Positions 26,132 to 34,639 of a stretch of DNA of 64,000 nt are shown here, one piece after another. A program made the position numbers and the translations under genes. The stretch comes from Halioxenophilus sp033283405 (lineage in GTDB: Bacteria > Pseudomonadota > Gammaproteobacteria > Pseudomonadales > Cellvibrionaceae), in assembly GCF_033283405.1 (NCBI RefSeq), contig NZ_JAWMQR010000004.1, forward strand, positions 124,001 to 188,000. The letters run 5' to 3'. The notes beneath the pieces are model-generated. The model saw only the letters and a list, made by a program, of their open reading frames with translations. It had not been told where the DNA came from and ran no database searches. How positions within the stretch are numbered: position 1 is the stretch's first letter; each line of letters opens with the position of its first letter.

Positions 26132-26755
26132 TTAAGGTGGGCCCTCACCCCAGGGTGGCACCAGCGCCTGCTCTATTTGCAACTGATCCAGAATGCGGGC
26201 GACAACGAAGTCGATCAGATCAGCAATGGTTTGCGGCTGTTGATAAAAACCGGGGCTGGCCGGTAACAGCGTCACCCCCATCTGGCTCAGGCTGAGCATA
26301 TTTTGCAGGTGAATGGTGGAGAGCGGGGTCTCCCGGGTGACCAGAATCAACCGGCGCCGCTCCTTCAACACCACATCCGCCGCCCGTTCAATCAGGTTAT
26401 TGCTGGCACCACAAGCGATAGCCGAGAGGGTGCCGCCACTGGCCGGGCAGATGATCATATCCCGGGGCGCGCTGGAGCCAGAGGCCACCGGTGCAAACCA
26501 GTCATCGCGGCCATAGACCCGCAGCTGTTCGCTGTTAGTGGCAAAGTGGCAGTTGAAAAACTCCTGCTGCAGCTCTGGCCCGTTGTCGCCGGAAGGCAGC
26601 GCCAGGCTGGTCTCCTGGCGAATAACCACCTCCGCCGCGCGCGAGATCAGCAGCAGCACCTGGCAGTTGGCCGCCAACAGGCACTCAATTAAACGCAGAG
26701 CATAAGGCGCCCCCGAGGCACCGGTAATCGCCAGGGTGACCGATTTGCGCTTCAC
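26132..26755 (-). CDS. ubiX: Flavin prenyltransferase
   Basis: A 207-residue flavoprotein that prenylates FMN with dimethylallyl phosphate, supplying the cofactor of UbiD decarboxylase in ubiquinone synthesis. Seen: ITGASGAPYALRLIECLL, APVASGSSAPRDMIICPASGGTLSAIACG, ERRRLILVTRETPLSTIHLQNM. GTG start at 26755 overlaps the mpl TGA stop as GTGA, so the two are translationally coupled. The stop lies 15 bp from the convergent FHA gene. Confidence 0.96.
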   Translation of the reverse strand: MKRKSVTLAITGASGAPYALRLIECLLAANCQVLLLISRAAEVVIRQETSLALPSGDNGPELQQEFFNCHFATNSEQLRVYGRDDWFAPVASGSSAPRDMIICPASGGTLSAIACGASNNLIERAADVVLKERRRLILVTRETPLSTIHLQNMLSLSQMGVTLLPASPGFYQQPQTIADLIDFVVARILDQLQIEQALVPPWGEGPP

Positions 26756-28122
26756 GCCGGCGCCTCCTGGGCCTGCTGCCGGTTGCCAACCAGGTCGACA
26801 ATCTTCTGGTGGATGCCACCAAAACCACCGTTACTCATCACTACCACATGCGCCGGCCCGGTCAGCAGCGGCGGCAGAGCCGAGAGGATCGCCTCCGGGC
26901 CATCGCACAATTTGGCAGGCGTTGGGCTCTGGTGAATGGCTTCAGCCAGCTCCGGGTTGGCCGCCGCCTGGGACCAGAGCACCAGGTCCGCGTCGCTGGT
27001 GGCTTGGCATAGGGCATGATTGTGCACGCCCGCCTTCATGGTGTTGGAACGCAGCTCAATGATGGCGACAATGCGCTCCTCACCTACCTGAGCACGCAGG
27101 CCGGCCAGGGTGGTGGCGATTGCGGTGGGGTGGTGGGCAAAATCGTCGTATACGCGAATGCCGTCGATATCGGCCAACAGCTCCATGCGTCGCTTCACCC
27201 CCTGGAACCGCGACAGTGCCGCGCAGGCATCCGCCCCGGTCACACCAACACTGTGACAGGCGGCGATAGCGGCCAGGCCGTTGGCGACATTGTGTTGGCC
27301 GGTCTGCTCCCAGGCTACCTCGCCCACCAACTCCGAGCCGTGGAATACCCGAAAGCACTCACCACTGGCAGAGACCACCTCCGCTCGCCAATCGATACCC
27401 AGCGCCACCCGCTGGCTCCAACAGCCGCGCGCCAAGACCGCTTCCACAGCGGCCTCATCCTGCCAATAAAAGATAGAACCACCGGCCGGCACGGTACGGA
27501 TCAGATGATGAAATTGGGTTTGGATGGCGGCCAGATCGGGGAAGATATCGGCGTGATCATACTCAAGGTTGTTGATGATCAGCGTGCGTGGGCGGTAGTG
27601 CAGGAATTTGGAGCGCTTATCAAAGAAGGCGGTGTCGTACTCATCGGCCTCCACCACAAAAAAGTCGCTCTTGCCCAGGCGGGCCGAGCAGCCAAAATCG
27701 CGCGGCACACCGCCAATTAAGAAGCCGGGCTCAAAGCCGGCATACTCTAAAATCCAAGCCAACATACTGGCGGTGGTGGTTTTGCCGTGGGTGCCCGAGG
27801 CGGCCAGCACCCACTTGCCGGGCAGCAGCTCCCGGCACAACCACTCCGGGCCGGAGACATAAGGCAGCCCCCGTTCCAACACATACTCCACCGCCGGGTT
27901 ACCCCGGCTCATGGCATTGCCGATCACCACCAGATCGGGGGCGGTGGCAAATTGCTCCTCGCCAAAGCCCTCATAAATACCGATGCCCGCCGCCTCCAGC
28001 TGAGTGCTCATCGGTGGATAGACATTGGCATCGCTGCCGGTCACCGTATGACCCAGGGCCTTGGCCAGCTGTGCCAGGCTACCCATAAACGTGCCGCAAA
28101 TCCCCAAAATGTGAATGTGCAT
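26752..28122 (-). CDS. mpl: UDP-N-acetylmuramate:L-alanyl-gamma-D-glutamyl-meso-diaminopimelate ligase
   Basis: A 456-residue Mur ligase that reattaches recycled tripeptide to UDP-MurNAc in peptidoglycan recycling. Seen: MHIHILGICGTFMGSLA, ATP loop ASGTHGKTTTASMLAWI, EADEYDTAFFDKRSKF, NLEYDHADIFPDL and VYDDFAHHPTAIATTL. Length is normal. ATG start; divergent from fbp. Pairing with ubiX is the known Pseudomonas arrangement. Confidence 0.96.
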   Translation of the reverse strand: MHIHILGICGTFMGSLAQLAKALGHTVTGSDANVYPPMSTQLEAAGIGIYEGFGEEQFATAPDLVVIGNAMSRGNPAVEYVLERGLPYVSGPEWLCRELLPGKWVLAASGTHGKTTTASMLAWILEYAGFEPGFLIGGVPRDFGCSARLGKSDFFVVEADEYDTAFFDKRSKFLHYRPRTLIINNLEYDHADIFPDLAAIQTQFHHLIRTVPAGGSIFYWQDEAAVEAVLARGCWSQRVALGIDWRAEVVSASGECFRVFHGSELVGEVAWEQTGQHNVANGLAAIAACHSVGVTGADACAALSRFQGVKRRMELLADIDGIRVYDDFAHHPTAIATTLAGLRAQVGEERIVAIIELRSNTMKAGVHNHALCQATSDADLVLWSQAAANPELAEAIHQSPTPAKLCDGPEAILSALPPLLTGPAHVVVMSNGGFGGIHQKIVDLVGNRQQAQEAPA

Positions 28123-28396
28123 AGATTGATTGATCCTGTCCTGAATGTCGGGGGTCGCTTTCGGGGCAAGCTTACCACAGGCGCGAAGCAGCGGGAGCCC
28201 AGCTCACTGCCACCCCATTTTCGCCCGCTGACCACCCCCACCCTGTACGGGGCCGGCAAAATAATTCAAACTGGCCAGCCTAAGAGTTACCCGGGTACCG
28301 GCTCAATGAGTGAACCTGCGCCCACCCTCCAGCTGTTTGATGTTTGCCCACCCGGCCAATACTCAAGGTTGAATTCATTGGAAAGAGGAAGCCAAT

Positions 28397-29398
28397 ATGC
28401 CGAATGTTACCGACCAACTTAAGCAACAAGCCGTAGACCCCGAGTTGGTGGTTTTGTTAGAAACCATCACCAACTGCTGTCAGGAGATCGCCGGTAAGCT
28501 GCGGTTGGGCGCATTAACCGGCATTTTGGGCGTGACCGAAGATACCAATGTTCAGGGTGAAACCCAGAAAGAGCTGGACGTGATCGCCAACGACATGCTG
28601 AAAGAGGCACTACTCGGCCTCAGCAGTGTGGCGGGTATCGCCTCCGAGGAAGAGGATCTACCCGTGGCCGGCAACGCCAATGGCCGCTTCCTGGTGCTGT
28701 TCGACCCGCTCGACGGCTCCTCCAATATCGATGTTAACGTCAGTGTCGGCACCATCTTCTCGGTACTGCCGCTGCCGGCCGGCAAAAGCGGTGGAGATGA
28801 ATCAGCCTACCTGCAACCGGGGCGGGCGCAACTGGCTTCCGGCTACGCGCTGTACGGTCCGGCCACCACCCTCAGCATGACCACCGGCCAGGGCGTGCAA
28901 CAGTTTGTGCTCGACAACAATGGCCAGTTCACCCTCGCCTACGAGCAGATGAGCATTCCCGCCGACACCAAAGAGTTCTCCATCAACATGTCCAACCAGC
29001 GCTTCTGGGCACCGGAGATGCAGGAGTACATTGCCGATCTTCTGGCCGGCGATCAGGGCGTGCGCGGTAAGAATTTCAACATGCGCTGGATCGCCTCCAT
29101 GGTGGCCGATGTGCACCGGGTACTCACCCGCGGCGGCATCTTCACCTACCCCTGGGACGATCGCTCACCGGACAAACCCGGCAAACTGCGCCTGATGTAC
29201 GAAGGCAACCCCATGAGTCTGCTGGTGGAGCAGGCCGGCGGCCTAGCCACCACCTGTTTTGGCAACATCCTTGACATTCAACCCAGTAAAATCCACCAGC
29301 GTGTGGCTGTGGCTCTGGGCTCCAAGCACGAAATCGAAGTGTTGCTGGACGCCCACAAAAGCGCCCTGGATTCACCGGCCGCGCTGCTCAACCGCTAG
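28397..29398 (+). CDS. fbp: Fructose-1,6-bisphosphatase class I
   Basis: A 333-residue gluconeogenic enzyme that hydrolyses fructose 1,6-bisphosphate. Seen: TNVQGETQKELDVIAND, IASEEEDL, the metal-site motif LFDPLDGSSNIDVN, and YEGNPMSLLVEQAGG with RVAVALGSKHEIE near the end. ATG with AGAGGAAGCCAAT upstream. It is followed by a factor-independent terminator at 29421. Confidence 0.97.
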   Translation: MPNVTDQLKQQAVDPELVVLLETITNCCQEIAGKLRLGALTGILGVTEDTNVQGETQKELDVIANDMLKEALLGLSSVAGIASEEEDLPVAGNANGRFLVLFDPLDGSSNIDVNVSVGTIFSVLPLPAGKSGGDESAYLQPGRAQLASGYALYGPATTLSMTTGQGVQQFVLDNNGQFTLAYEQMSIPADTKEFSINMSNQRFWAPEMQEYIADLLAGDQGVRGKNFNMRWIASMVADVHRVLTRGGIFTYPWDDRSPDKPGKLRLMYEGNPMSLLVEQAGGLATTCFGNILDIQPSKIHQRVAVALGSKHEIEVLLDAHKSALDSPAALLNR

Positions 29399-29420
29399 CG
29401 ACAGAGCAACCCTAAAAACG

Positions 29421-29447
29421 AAAAAGGCCGCTTGCGCGGCCTTTTTC
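29421..29447 (+). terminator. Intrinsic terminator after fbp
   Basis: GGCCGC (29426-29431), loop TTGC, GCGGCC (29436-29441), flanked by an A5 tract before and TTTTT after. It lies 22 bp past the fbp stop. The A-tract makes it potentially bidirectional, serving the convergent ArsR gene as well. Confidence 0.92.
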
Positions 29448-29479
29448 TTATTTGCAGCGAGTATGCTGCGCCCTTCAAC

Positions 29480-29848
29480 CTAGGCGGAAAACTTGGTGAG
29501 CTCCTGGTTGACAGGCATCTCCGGCAGACGATCCACCGAGGGGTTCATTTCGCTGCCAAAGGTCTGTGTTAAACAGGCCAACACCGTGCGTGTGCGCGGA
29601 TCAGCCAATCGGTAATAGATACGCTGAGCGTCGCGGCGGGTAGCTACAATCTTCTCTTCACGCAGCTTCGCCAAATGTTGGGACAACGCCGATTGAGAGA
29701 GTTTGGCAACTGCTTCCAGGTCGCCCGCCGAGCGTTCGCCTTCCATCAGATTACAGAGCACCATCAAACGCCCGCGATGGGCTAACAACTTCAGCAGCTT
29801 TTCAACATGCGTTGCTTTGGAGTCGAAAGTGTCGAGTTCTACCGCCAT
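29480..29848 (-). CDS. ArsR/SmtB family transcriptional regulator
   Basis: A 122-residue winged helix-turn-helix protein. Seen: KLLKLLAHRGRLMVLCNLMEGERS, recognition region LSQSALSQHLAKLREEKIV, wing ATRRDAQRIYYRLAD. There is one Cys in the alpha-3 region (VLCNLM) and another near the C-terminus (LACLTQ), which could form a redox or sulfide-sensing pair as in BigR/SqrR; this is inference. No metal-box CxC is present. ATG start. A palindromic operator lies just upstream (29871-29890). Confidence 0.9.
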   Translation of the reverse strand: MAVELDTFDSKATHVEKLLKLLAHRGRLMVLCNLMEGERSAGDLEAVAKLSQSALSQHLAKLREEKIVATRRDAQRIYYRLADPRTRTVLACLTQTFGSEMNPSVDRLPEMPVNQELTKFSA

Positions 29849-29870
29849 GACGAGACTTGCCTACCTTGTG

Positions 29871-29890
29871 AGTTTTAATCGTATAAAACT
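29871..29890. promoter_or_regulatory. Candidate ArsR-family operator
   Basis: A perfect inverted repeat AGTTTTA-N6-TAAAACT, 22 bp upstream of the ArsR start codon. ArsR-family operators are short AT-rich palindromes of this kind overlapping the promoter, so autorepression is likely. Confidence 0.55.
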
Positions 29891-30004
29891 AAGCTTAGCG
29901 AACAAACCAACATCCGCCAGTTAGCCACGTGTAAAATTCACGCAGTGCGACGACTGGCACACTTTCACTGTTTAACGTGCCAATTGCCGCAACCGCGGAC
30001 AAAG

Positions 30005-30032
30005 TTGTCGAGCCATCGTAGTGTGTTAGAAT
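30005..30032 (+). promoter_or_regulatory. Sigma-70 promoter of ppa
   Basis: TTGTCG (30005-30010), 16-bp spacer, TAGAAT (30027-30032). Matches the consensus well and lies about 140 bp upstream of the ppa start. Confidence 0.55.
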
Positions 30033-30174
30033 CCTGCCCCATTCGGGGCCCCAGGGTGACTATCAAGTTGCAGCCAATGGTCGGCAGCCCGCGTGCCGCT
30101 TGAGCCATAGGTCATCCAGGGCAATCGCCCGCGGTCCCAGCCCGTATTCACCTTCACTCACAATGGATCACTTT

Positions 30175-30708
30175 ATGAGCTTTGAAAAAATCCCCGCTGG
30201 CAAAAACCTGCCCGACGATATCAATGTGGTTATTGAAATCCCCATGAACGCCGATCCCATCAAGTACGAGATCGACAAAGACGCCGATGCCATTTTTGTG
30301 GATCGTGTTTTGGGCACCGCCATGCACTACCCCTGCAACTACGGCTATGTTCCCCACACCCTGTGTGGCGATGGCGACCCCGCCGACGTGCTGGTCATTA
30401 TGCCGCTGCCAGTATTGACGGGCTCGGTGCTGCGCTCACGCCCAATCGGCGTATTGAAAATGACCGACGAGTCTGGCGAAGACGCCAAAATCCTGGCCGT
30501 ACCCCACGACAAGATCACCCCTCTATATAAAGACATTAAATCCATCAATGACCTGCCCAAACAGACTCTGGATCAGATCGCCCACTTCTTTGAGCACTAC
30601 AAAGATCTGGAAGCTGGTAAATGGGTAAAAATCGACGGTTGGGGCGATGTCGACGAAGCCCGTAAAGAGTTGGAAGACGCCGTTGCCCGCTACCAGGCCA
30701 ACAGCTAA
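30175..30708 (+). CDS. ppa: Inorganic pyrophosphatase, family I
   Basis: A 177-residue soluble enzyme that hydrolyses pyrophosphate. Seen: SFEKIPAGKNLPDD, IVIEIPMN-like VVIEIPMNADPIKYE, HYPCNYGYVPHTLCGDGDPADVLV (metal-site acidic cluster) and KWVKIDGWG near the end. ATG at 30175 gives the family-standard N-terminus; longer frames to 30100 are rejected. A GC-rich hairpin follows at 30746. Confidence 0.97.
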   Translation: MSFEKIPAGKNLPDDINVVIEIPMNADPIKYEIDKDADAIFVDRVLGTAMHYPCNYGYVPHTLCGDGDPADVLVIMPLPVLTGSVLRSRPIGVLKMTDESGEDAKILAVPHDKITPLYKDIKSINDLPKQTLDQIAHFFEHYKDLEAGKWVKIDGWGDVDEARKELEDAVARYQANS

Positions 30709-30745
30709 GGCTGGCCAACGCCCCTTCTGAGCGTCTGCTCAATCA

Positions 30746-30785
30746 CCTGCCGCAGCCACCTGCGGCAGGCTGTTATCCTTATTCA
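30746..30785 (+). terminator. Hairpin after ppa, probable terminator
   Basis: CCTGCCGCAG (30746-30755), loop CCAC, CTGCGGCAGG (30760-30769), a perfect 10-bp stem followed by the T-rich but interrupted CTGTTATCCTTATT. The stem is strong; the T-run is weak. Confidence 0.55.
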
Positions 30786-30850
30786 CTTTCCCCATAATGT
30801 GACCCACACCACACTTTATCGGCACCGCACAGATATGGCGCACGGCGCCA

Positions 30851-30868
30851 TGTAAGTACTAACTTACA
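30851..30868. promoter_or_regulatory. 18-bp operator-like palindrome
   Basis: A perfect inverted repeat TGTAAGT-N4-ACTTACA, the size and symmetry expected for a dimeric TetR-like repressor site. No regulator gene is adjacent. It lies 220 bp upstream of the secreted orphan gene. Confidence 0.4.
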
Positions 30869-31088
30869 ATCCCCTGCCAGTTATCACTGTAAGGTCCGGC
30901 GATACCCCCACTTTTTTTAAGTGTGCACATTTTTTTTCACAAAATTGATAAGAAAACGGTCTAACCTCCAACCTTTAAATACGCGCCAGTTGGAGTAGAG
31001 TTATTCCATACTTGTACGTAGGACGATTAGTGTAAGTTGCATGAAAATGTGGTTTGCCCACAACCTAATCCATGTTGGCAGGTGATTT

Positions 31089-31610
31089 ATGCAGTACAGC
31101 GGAGTGCTAAACTCGATAGGTCGGAGACCAGGGACGATCACCCTATTGCTCGCGCTCTGTAGCGCCGGCTGGTTCTCGCCCCTGCATGCCGATGAGCCGG
31201 CCACGCAATTCTTACCCGACTACATATACCGCAACGCCAACACCAGCGAGAGCGATATTTTGGGTAAAGGACTGGATCGCCACTTCAGCGCCTATGGCCT
31301 GGACAACGAAGATCTCGACCAAGCCGCCGCCAACTTTGCCGACAACCGGCTCAACACCACTCAACGGCTACTCAATCACCAGTGGATCTACAACGAATAT
31401 CACGATGTGGAGCTGGAAAAAGGCAGCCGGATCTTTACCGAAGTACTCAAAGCCGGTGCCCGCGCCTACTGGAGCAGCTACCATAGCAAACGACTGAAAA
31501 GCTCCAGTGTGCTGCCCGATGGCAATGGCGTTGGCCAGTTGAATGAGGTGCGCTACAAAATGCGCCTCAAAAGTGACGCGGTAAACGTGGTGATATCCTA
31601 CGAGTTCTAA
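31089..31610 (+). CDS. Secreted protein of unknown function
   Basis: A 173-residue protein. The N-terminus contains a hydrophobic stretch (TITLLLALCSAGWFSPLHA) that looks like a cleavable signal with cleavage near HADEP. The mature part is soluble, rich in Asn, Asp and Tyr, with LLNHQWIYNEYHDVELEKGSRI and a beta-like end (NEVRYKMRLKSDAVNVVISYEF) that would suit an outer-membrane or lipocalin-like strand. I do not recognise a family. ATG with CAGGTG upstream. It appears monocistronic. Confidence 0.7.
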   Translation: MQYSGVLNSIGRRPGTITLLLALCSAGWFSPLHADEPATQFLPDYIYRNANTSESDILGKGLDRHFSAYGLDNEDLDQAAANFADNRLNTTQRLLNHQWIYNEYHDVELEKGSRIFTEVLKAGARAYWSSYHSKRLKSSSVLPDGNGVGQLNEVRYKMRLKSDAVNVVISYEF

Positions 31611-31680
31611 TCAAGCGGGTAGCAAGCTCGCCCCTCTTGCACTAATCTAGGCGCCGAATTTTAGTTAGCTTGGCGTCCTC

Positions 31681-32142
31681 ATGACCGAACCATCCCCATA
31701 CCCACACGCACCACTATGGCGTAAGCTCGCCGCCCTCCTCTATGATTCCCTACTGATTGCCGCCGTCAGCATGGCCTATGGCAGCATCGCACTGACACTG
31801 AAAATGAAGATTTTGGGTTATCAACTGCAGGCGGGGGAGAGAGCCACGTTGGGGCTGCCGGGGCTGCTCGGCTGGATCACGGTACTGGTGCTCTTTTTTG
31901 CCTTCTTCTGGCGGCGGGGCGGACAAACCCTGGGCATGCGCGCCTGGCGACTGCGCCTGGTGAATATGGATAATCAACGGCCCAGCTGGCTGGCTTGTAT
32001 CGCCCGCGCCCTACTGGCCGGCCTCTCCTTTGCCGCACTGGGGGCTGGCTATTGGTGGCAGTGGCTGGACCGAGACCACCTCACCTTGCACGACCGGCTC
32101 AGCCAAACCAAAGTATTGCTGCTGCCCAAAAACCGCAAATAG
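31681..32142 (+). CDS. RDD family membrane protein
   Basis: A 153-residue protein with three hydrophobic helices. The RDD pattern is present: LWRKLAALLYDSLLIAAVS (first Arg/Asp positions), a long linker, FFWRRGGQTLGMRAWRLRLV, and WLDRDHLTLHDRLSQTKVLLLP (the final H-D-R motif). The family is of unknown transport or sensor function. ATG start; its stop abuts the convergent lptG stop at 32143. Confidence 0.9.
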   Translation: MTEPSPYPHAPLWRKLAALLYDSLLIAAVSMAYGSIALTLKMKILGYQLQAGERATLGLPGLLGWITVLVLFFAFFWRRGGQTLGMRAWRLRLVNMDNQRPSWLACIARALLAGLSFAALGAGYWWQWLDRDHLTLHDRLSQTKVLLLPKNRK

Positions 32143-33204
32143 TTAGCGATAGCGGGTAATCATCCAGAGGCCAGCGCCCAGGCACAACAGTATAGGCGCC
32201 AACACCGCAATTAAGGGTGAGAAACCAAACACCAGGCTGGCCGGGCCCAGAATCGCCTGGCTGGTTTTAAAGGCCACCCCCACCATCACACCAACAAACA
32301 CCCGAAAGCCGGTGGTCACTTGACGCAGCGGCCCAAACACAAACGAGATTGCCACCAACACTAAGCTGATGGTAGCCAGTGGCTGCAGGGTTTTCTGCCA
32401 GAAGGCGAGCCACAGCTTATCCTCCTGCAGCCCCTGCTGGTGCCGATAATTGGCGTAGGTGTAGAGATCGCGCACTGCCATGGCATCACTGGACAGCACC
32501 AGAACCTTCAGCAGCTGGGGATTGAGATTGGATTGCCAGGGGCGCAGGGTGATCTGCTGGGTTTGCGTATATTCCGGGCGGATAACGGTTTCCACCACAT
32601 CCTCTTCCAACCAGTGATCCCCTTGGTAGAGAGCCGAGCGGGCAAAGCTGCTGGAGCGCAGCTGGCCGTTGTCATCGTAGCGATAGCGGCTCAGGCCGTA
32701 GAGCTTGCCATTGGCCAACACCGCATTGACATGGATGAACTCGTCCCCTTCCCGGGTCCAGAAACCCTGTTCAAAACCCTGCGCGCGATCCCCCCCTTGC
32801 GCCAGTGCTCGGCCGCTCAGCGCCATCTGGTCGGAGATTGGCGTCACCACTTCGCCCAGCGCCATCGCCAACACCACAAACCAGAGCACCGGTTTCAGCA
32901 CCAGCCAGCTGATACGCAAAATGGAGATCCCGGCAGCGCGCATCACCACCAGCTCACTGGTGCCGGCCAGCAGCCCCAATCCGATCAGGCAGCCGACCAG
33001 AGCCGCATAGGGCACATAGAGCACAAAGCGGCCGGGCAGGCTGAACAGAACATAGGTGAAGGCGGCGGGCACGTCGTAGTTGTTGCGCAGGTCGGTGAAC
33101 TCTTCGATCAGGCTGAAGAGCGCGTCCAACCCCACAATGACCAGCAACACCACCAAAATAGTGCTGGTTACTGTGCGCCCGATGTAACTGGAGAGCCTAC
33201 GCAT
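32143..33204 (-). CDS. lptG: LPS export ABC transporter permease LptG
   Basis: A 353-residue inner-membrane component of the LptB2FG transporter that extracts lipopolysaccharide to the LptC-A-D bridge. Six transmembrane helices, three at each end, flank a beta-jellyroll periplasmic domain of about residues 125-270. Seen: SYIGRTVTSTILVVLLVIVGLD, FSLPGRFVLYVPYAALVGCL, TSELVVMRAAGISILRI (coupling helix), and FGPLRQVTTGFRVFVGV. ATG at 33204 overlaps the lptF stop by 8 bp; the longer frame to 33351 is rejected. Confidence 0.95.
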   Translation of the reverse strand: MRRLSSYIGRTVTSTILVVLLVIVGLDALFSLIEEFTDLRNNYDVPAAFTYVLFSLPGRFVLYVPYAALVGCLIGLGLLAGTSELVVMRAAGISILRISWLVLKPVLWFVVLAMALGEVVTPISDQMALSGRALAQGGDRAQGFEQGFWTREGDEFIHVNAVLANGKLYGLSRYRYDDNGQLRSSSFARSALYQGDHWLEEDVVETVIRPEYTQTQQITLRPWQSNLNPQLLKVLVLSSDAMAVRDLYTYANYRHQQGLQEDKLWLAFWQKTLQPLATISLVLVAISFVFGPLRQVTTGFRVFVGVMVGVAFKTSQAILGPASLVFGFSPLIAVLAPILLCLGAGLWMITRYR

Positions 33205-34309
33205 GGCTGTTCTGCCTCCGGCGGCTGAGCAGCAGGCGGCCCAACAGATCGCTGTTGAAAATAAAGAGCCCCACCACAATGGCACCGGCGTGCACCCACC
33301 AGAGCCGATTGGCTGGCAGGTCGCCATCCTCAATGGAGCCACGGGTAGCATTGAGCACCACCAGATAACCCATGTACAAAAGCACCGCTGGAATCATCTT
33401 CGTGTAACGGCCACGGCGGGGGTCGGTCTGTGCCAGAGGCACACCCAGCAACACCAGTACCATAACCAATACCGGCATACTAAAGCGCCAATGCAGGGCC
33501 GCTTCCGCCTCAGCATCCTGCTCTTTCATTAAAGCCAGGGTGGGCATACGGTCGTGAGCCGACTTGTAGCGGATCTGAGCCTCCTCCAACAGCTGGGCAT
33601 AGGACTCAAATTCGACAACACGGTAGTTCAGGCTGCCGGGTTCACCCTCAACACGAACACCATCGCTGATGCGCAGATACTTACGCTGATATTGGTCGTC
33701 GTAGATCTGCTCGCCGGCGCTGGCTTTCACCAACACCACCGGCCGTTGATTGCCCCCCTCATCGCCGAGATTGAGGTCGGCGGCAAAGACGTTTTGTAAA
33801 ATCTTGCGATCGGCGCTCATGGCTTCGGTGTAGATCACCGAACCGGTTTCGCTCAACACCTGAAATTGTCCGGGACTCAGGGTTTCAAACTCATGCCGGG
33901 CACGCTCGCGCTCCAGGATGGAATTGGATTGATCGAGACTTAAAGGGCTCAACCAGAGGCTCAGCAGCGCCACCAGCGCCGCGATAAAAAAGGCCGAGCC
34001 ACTGGCATGCCACAGCAGCTTTCGACGGCTGTAACCGCAACTGCTCAGGGCGGTGATCTCGCTGTCGATGTAGAGACGCCCCAGTGCAAACAGCAGCGCG
34101 ATAAAAAAACTGAGTGGCAGCACCAGTTCTAAAATCACCGGTATGCGCAGGGCGATAACAGAAAAGAGAACGTCGGCGGAGATTCGCCCGGAAACAGCCT
34201 CATTGAGAAATCGGCCAAACCGGCTGCTGAGTATGACAAACAACAAGACGATGTTGATTGCAAAGGTGCCAGTCAGAATTTCACGTGTTAAATAACGGAA
34301 GATAATCAA
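33197..34309 (-). CDS. lptF: LPS export ABC transporter permease LptF
   Basis: A 370-residue partner of LptG with the same topology. Seen: LIIFRYLTREILTGTF at the N-terminus, ALRIPVILELVLPLSFF, YIDSEITALSSCGYSRRKLL (coupling helix), SPGQFQVLS in the jellyroll, and PVLVMVLVLLGVPLAQTDPRRGRY. No ATG is available; TTG at 34309 gives exactly the family N-terminus, while the TTG at 34360 adds an unconserved basic stretch. Divergent from pepA, 330 bp apart, and followed by lptG as in Pseudomonas. Confidence 0.94.
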   Translation of the reverse strand: MIIFRYLTREILTGTFAINIVLLFVILSSRFGRFLNEAVSGRISADVLFSVIALRIPVILELVLPLSFFIALLFALGRLYIDSEITALSSCGYSRRKLLWHASGSAFFIAALVALLSLWLSPLSLDQSNSILERERARHEFETLSPGQFQVLSETGSVIYTEAMSADRKILQNVFAADLNLGDEGGNQRPVVLVKASAGEQIYDDQYQRKYLRISDGVRVEGEPGSLNYRVVEFESYAQLLEEAQIRYKSAHDRMPTLALMKEQDAEAEAALHWRFSMPVLVMVLVLLGVPLAQTDPRRGRYTKMIPAVLLYMGYLVVLNATRGSIEDGDLPANRLWWVHAGAIVVGLFIFNSDLLGRLLLSRRRQNSHA

Positions 34310-34442
34310 AATGCGTCGATCTGCTTGTCTGCGCCCGTTATCGCCGAGCGCGATGGTCAATGTCTTTTCAGTTTGAGGTATTTGCCGCTGGTTTCGTTGC
34401 CATTGGACTCTTGTGCCCTAGCCGTTAAGCGGAACCGACACC

Positions 34443-34460
34443 GGCGAATCTCGATTCGCC
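34443..34460. promoter_or_regulatory. Perfect 18-bp palindrome in the pepA/lptF regulatory region
   Basis: GGCGAATC-TC-GATTCGCC, 8-bp arms. It ends 19 bp before a TATACT hexamer (34480-34485) that looks like the -10 of pepA, so the palindrome covers the -35 position. The region 34310-34639 otherwise holds no gene. Confidence 0.45.
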
Positions 34461-34639
34461 CATATTCACGCGGATCGCGTATACTGCTGCTCCATCTGCC
34501 GGTGGCGAGAGCCAAGTATCGGCGGAAGCGGTCACTAGGACGAACCAACCCCAAAAAAGTTTAGGCATTATCGGCTAAAGAAGGGTTTTTGTCTCGATCA
34601 GCTCCCGAAAACCTCCAGAATAGACAAGCGGAATCTCGA

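Larger units (their letters stand above)
29849..30174. other. Divergent regulatory region between ArsR gene and ppa
   Basis: No gene in these 326 bp. They contain the candidate ArsR operator at 29871-29890, a TTAACGTGCCAAT motif at 29972-29984 that recurs upstream of purC, and the ppa promoter at 30005-30032. Confidence 0.6.
30709..31088. other. Palindrome-rich intergenic region
   Basis: No gene in these 380 bp. Besides the ppa hairpin they contain ATGGCGC-ACG-GCGCCAT (30835-30851) directly followed by TGTAAGT-ACTA-ACTTACA (30851-30868), then CACTT/AAGTG around a T-tract near 30910. The ribosome site CAGGTGATTT precedes the gene at 31089. Confidence 0.6.
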
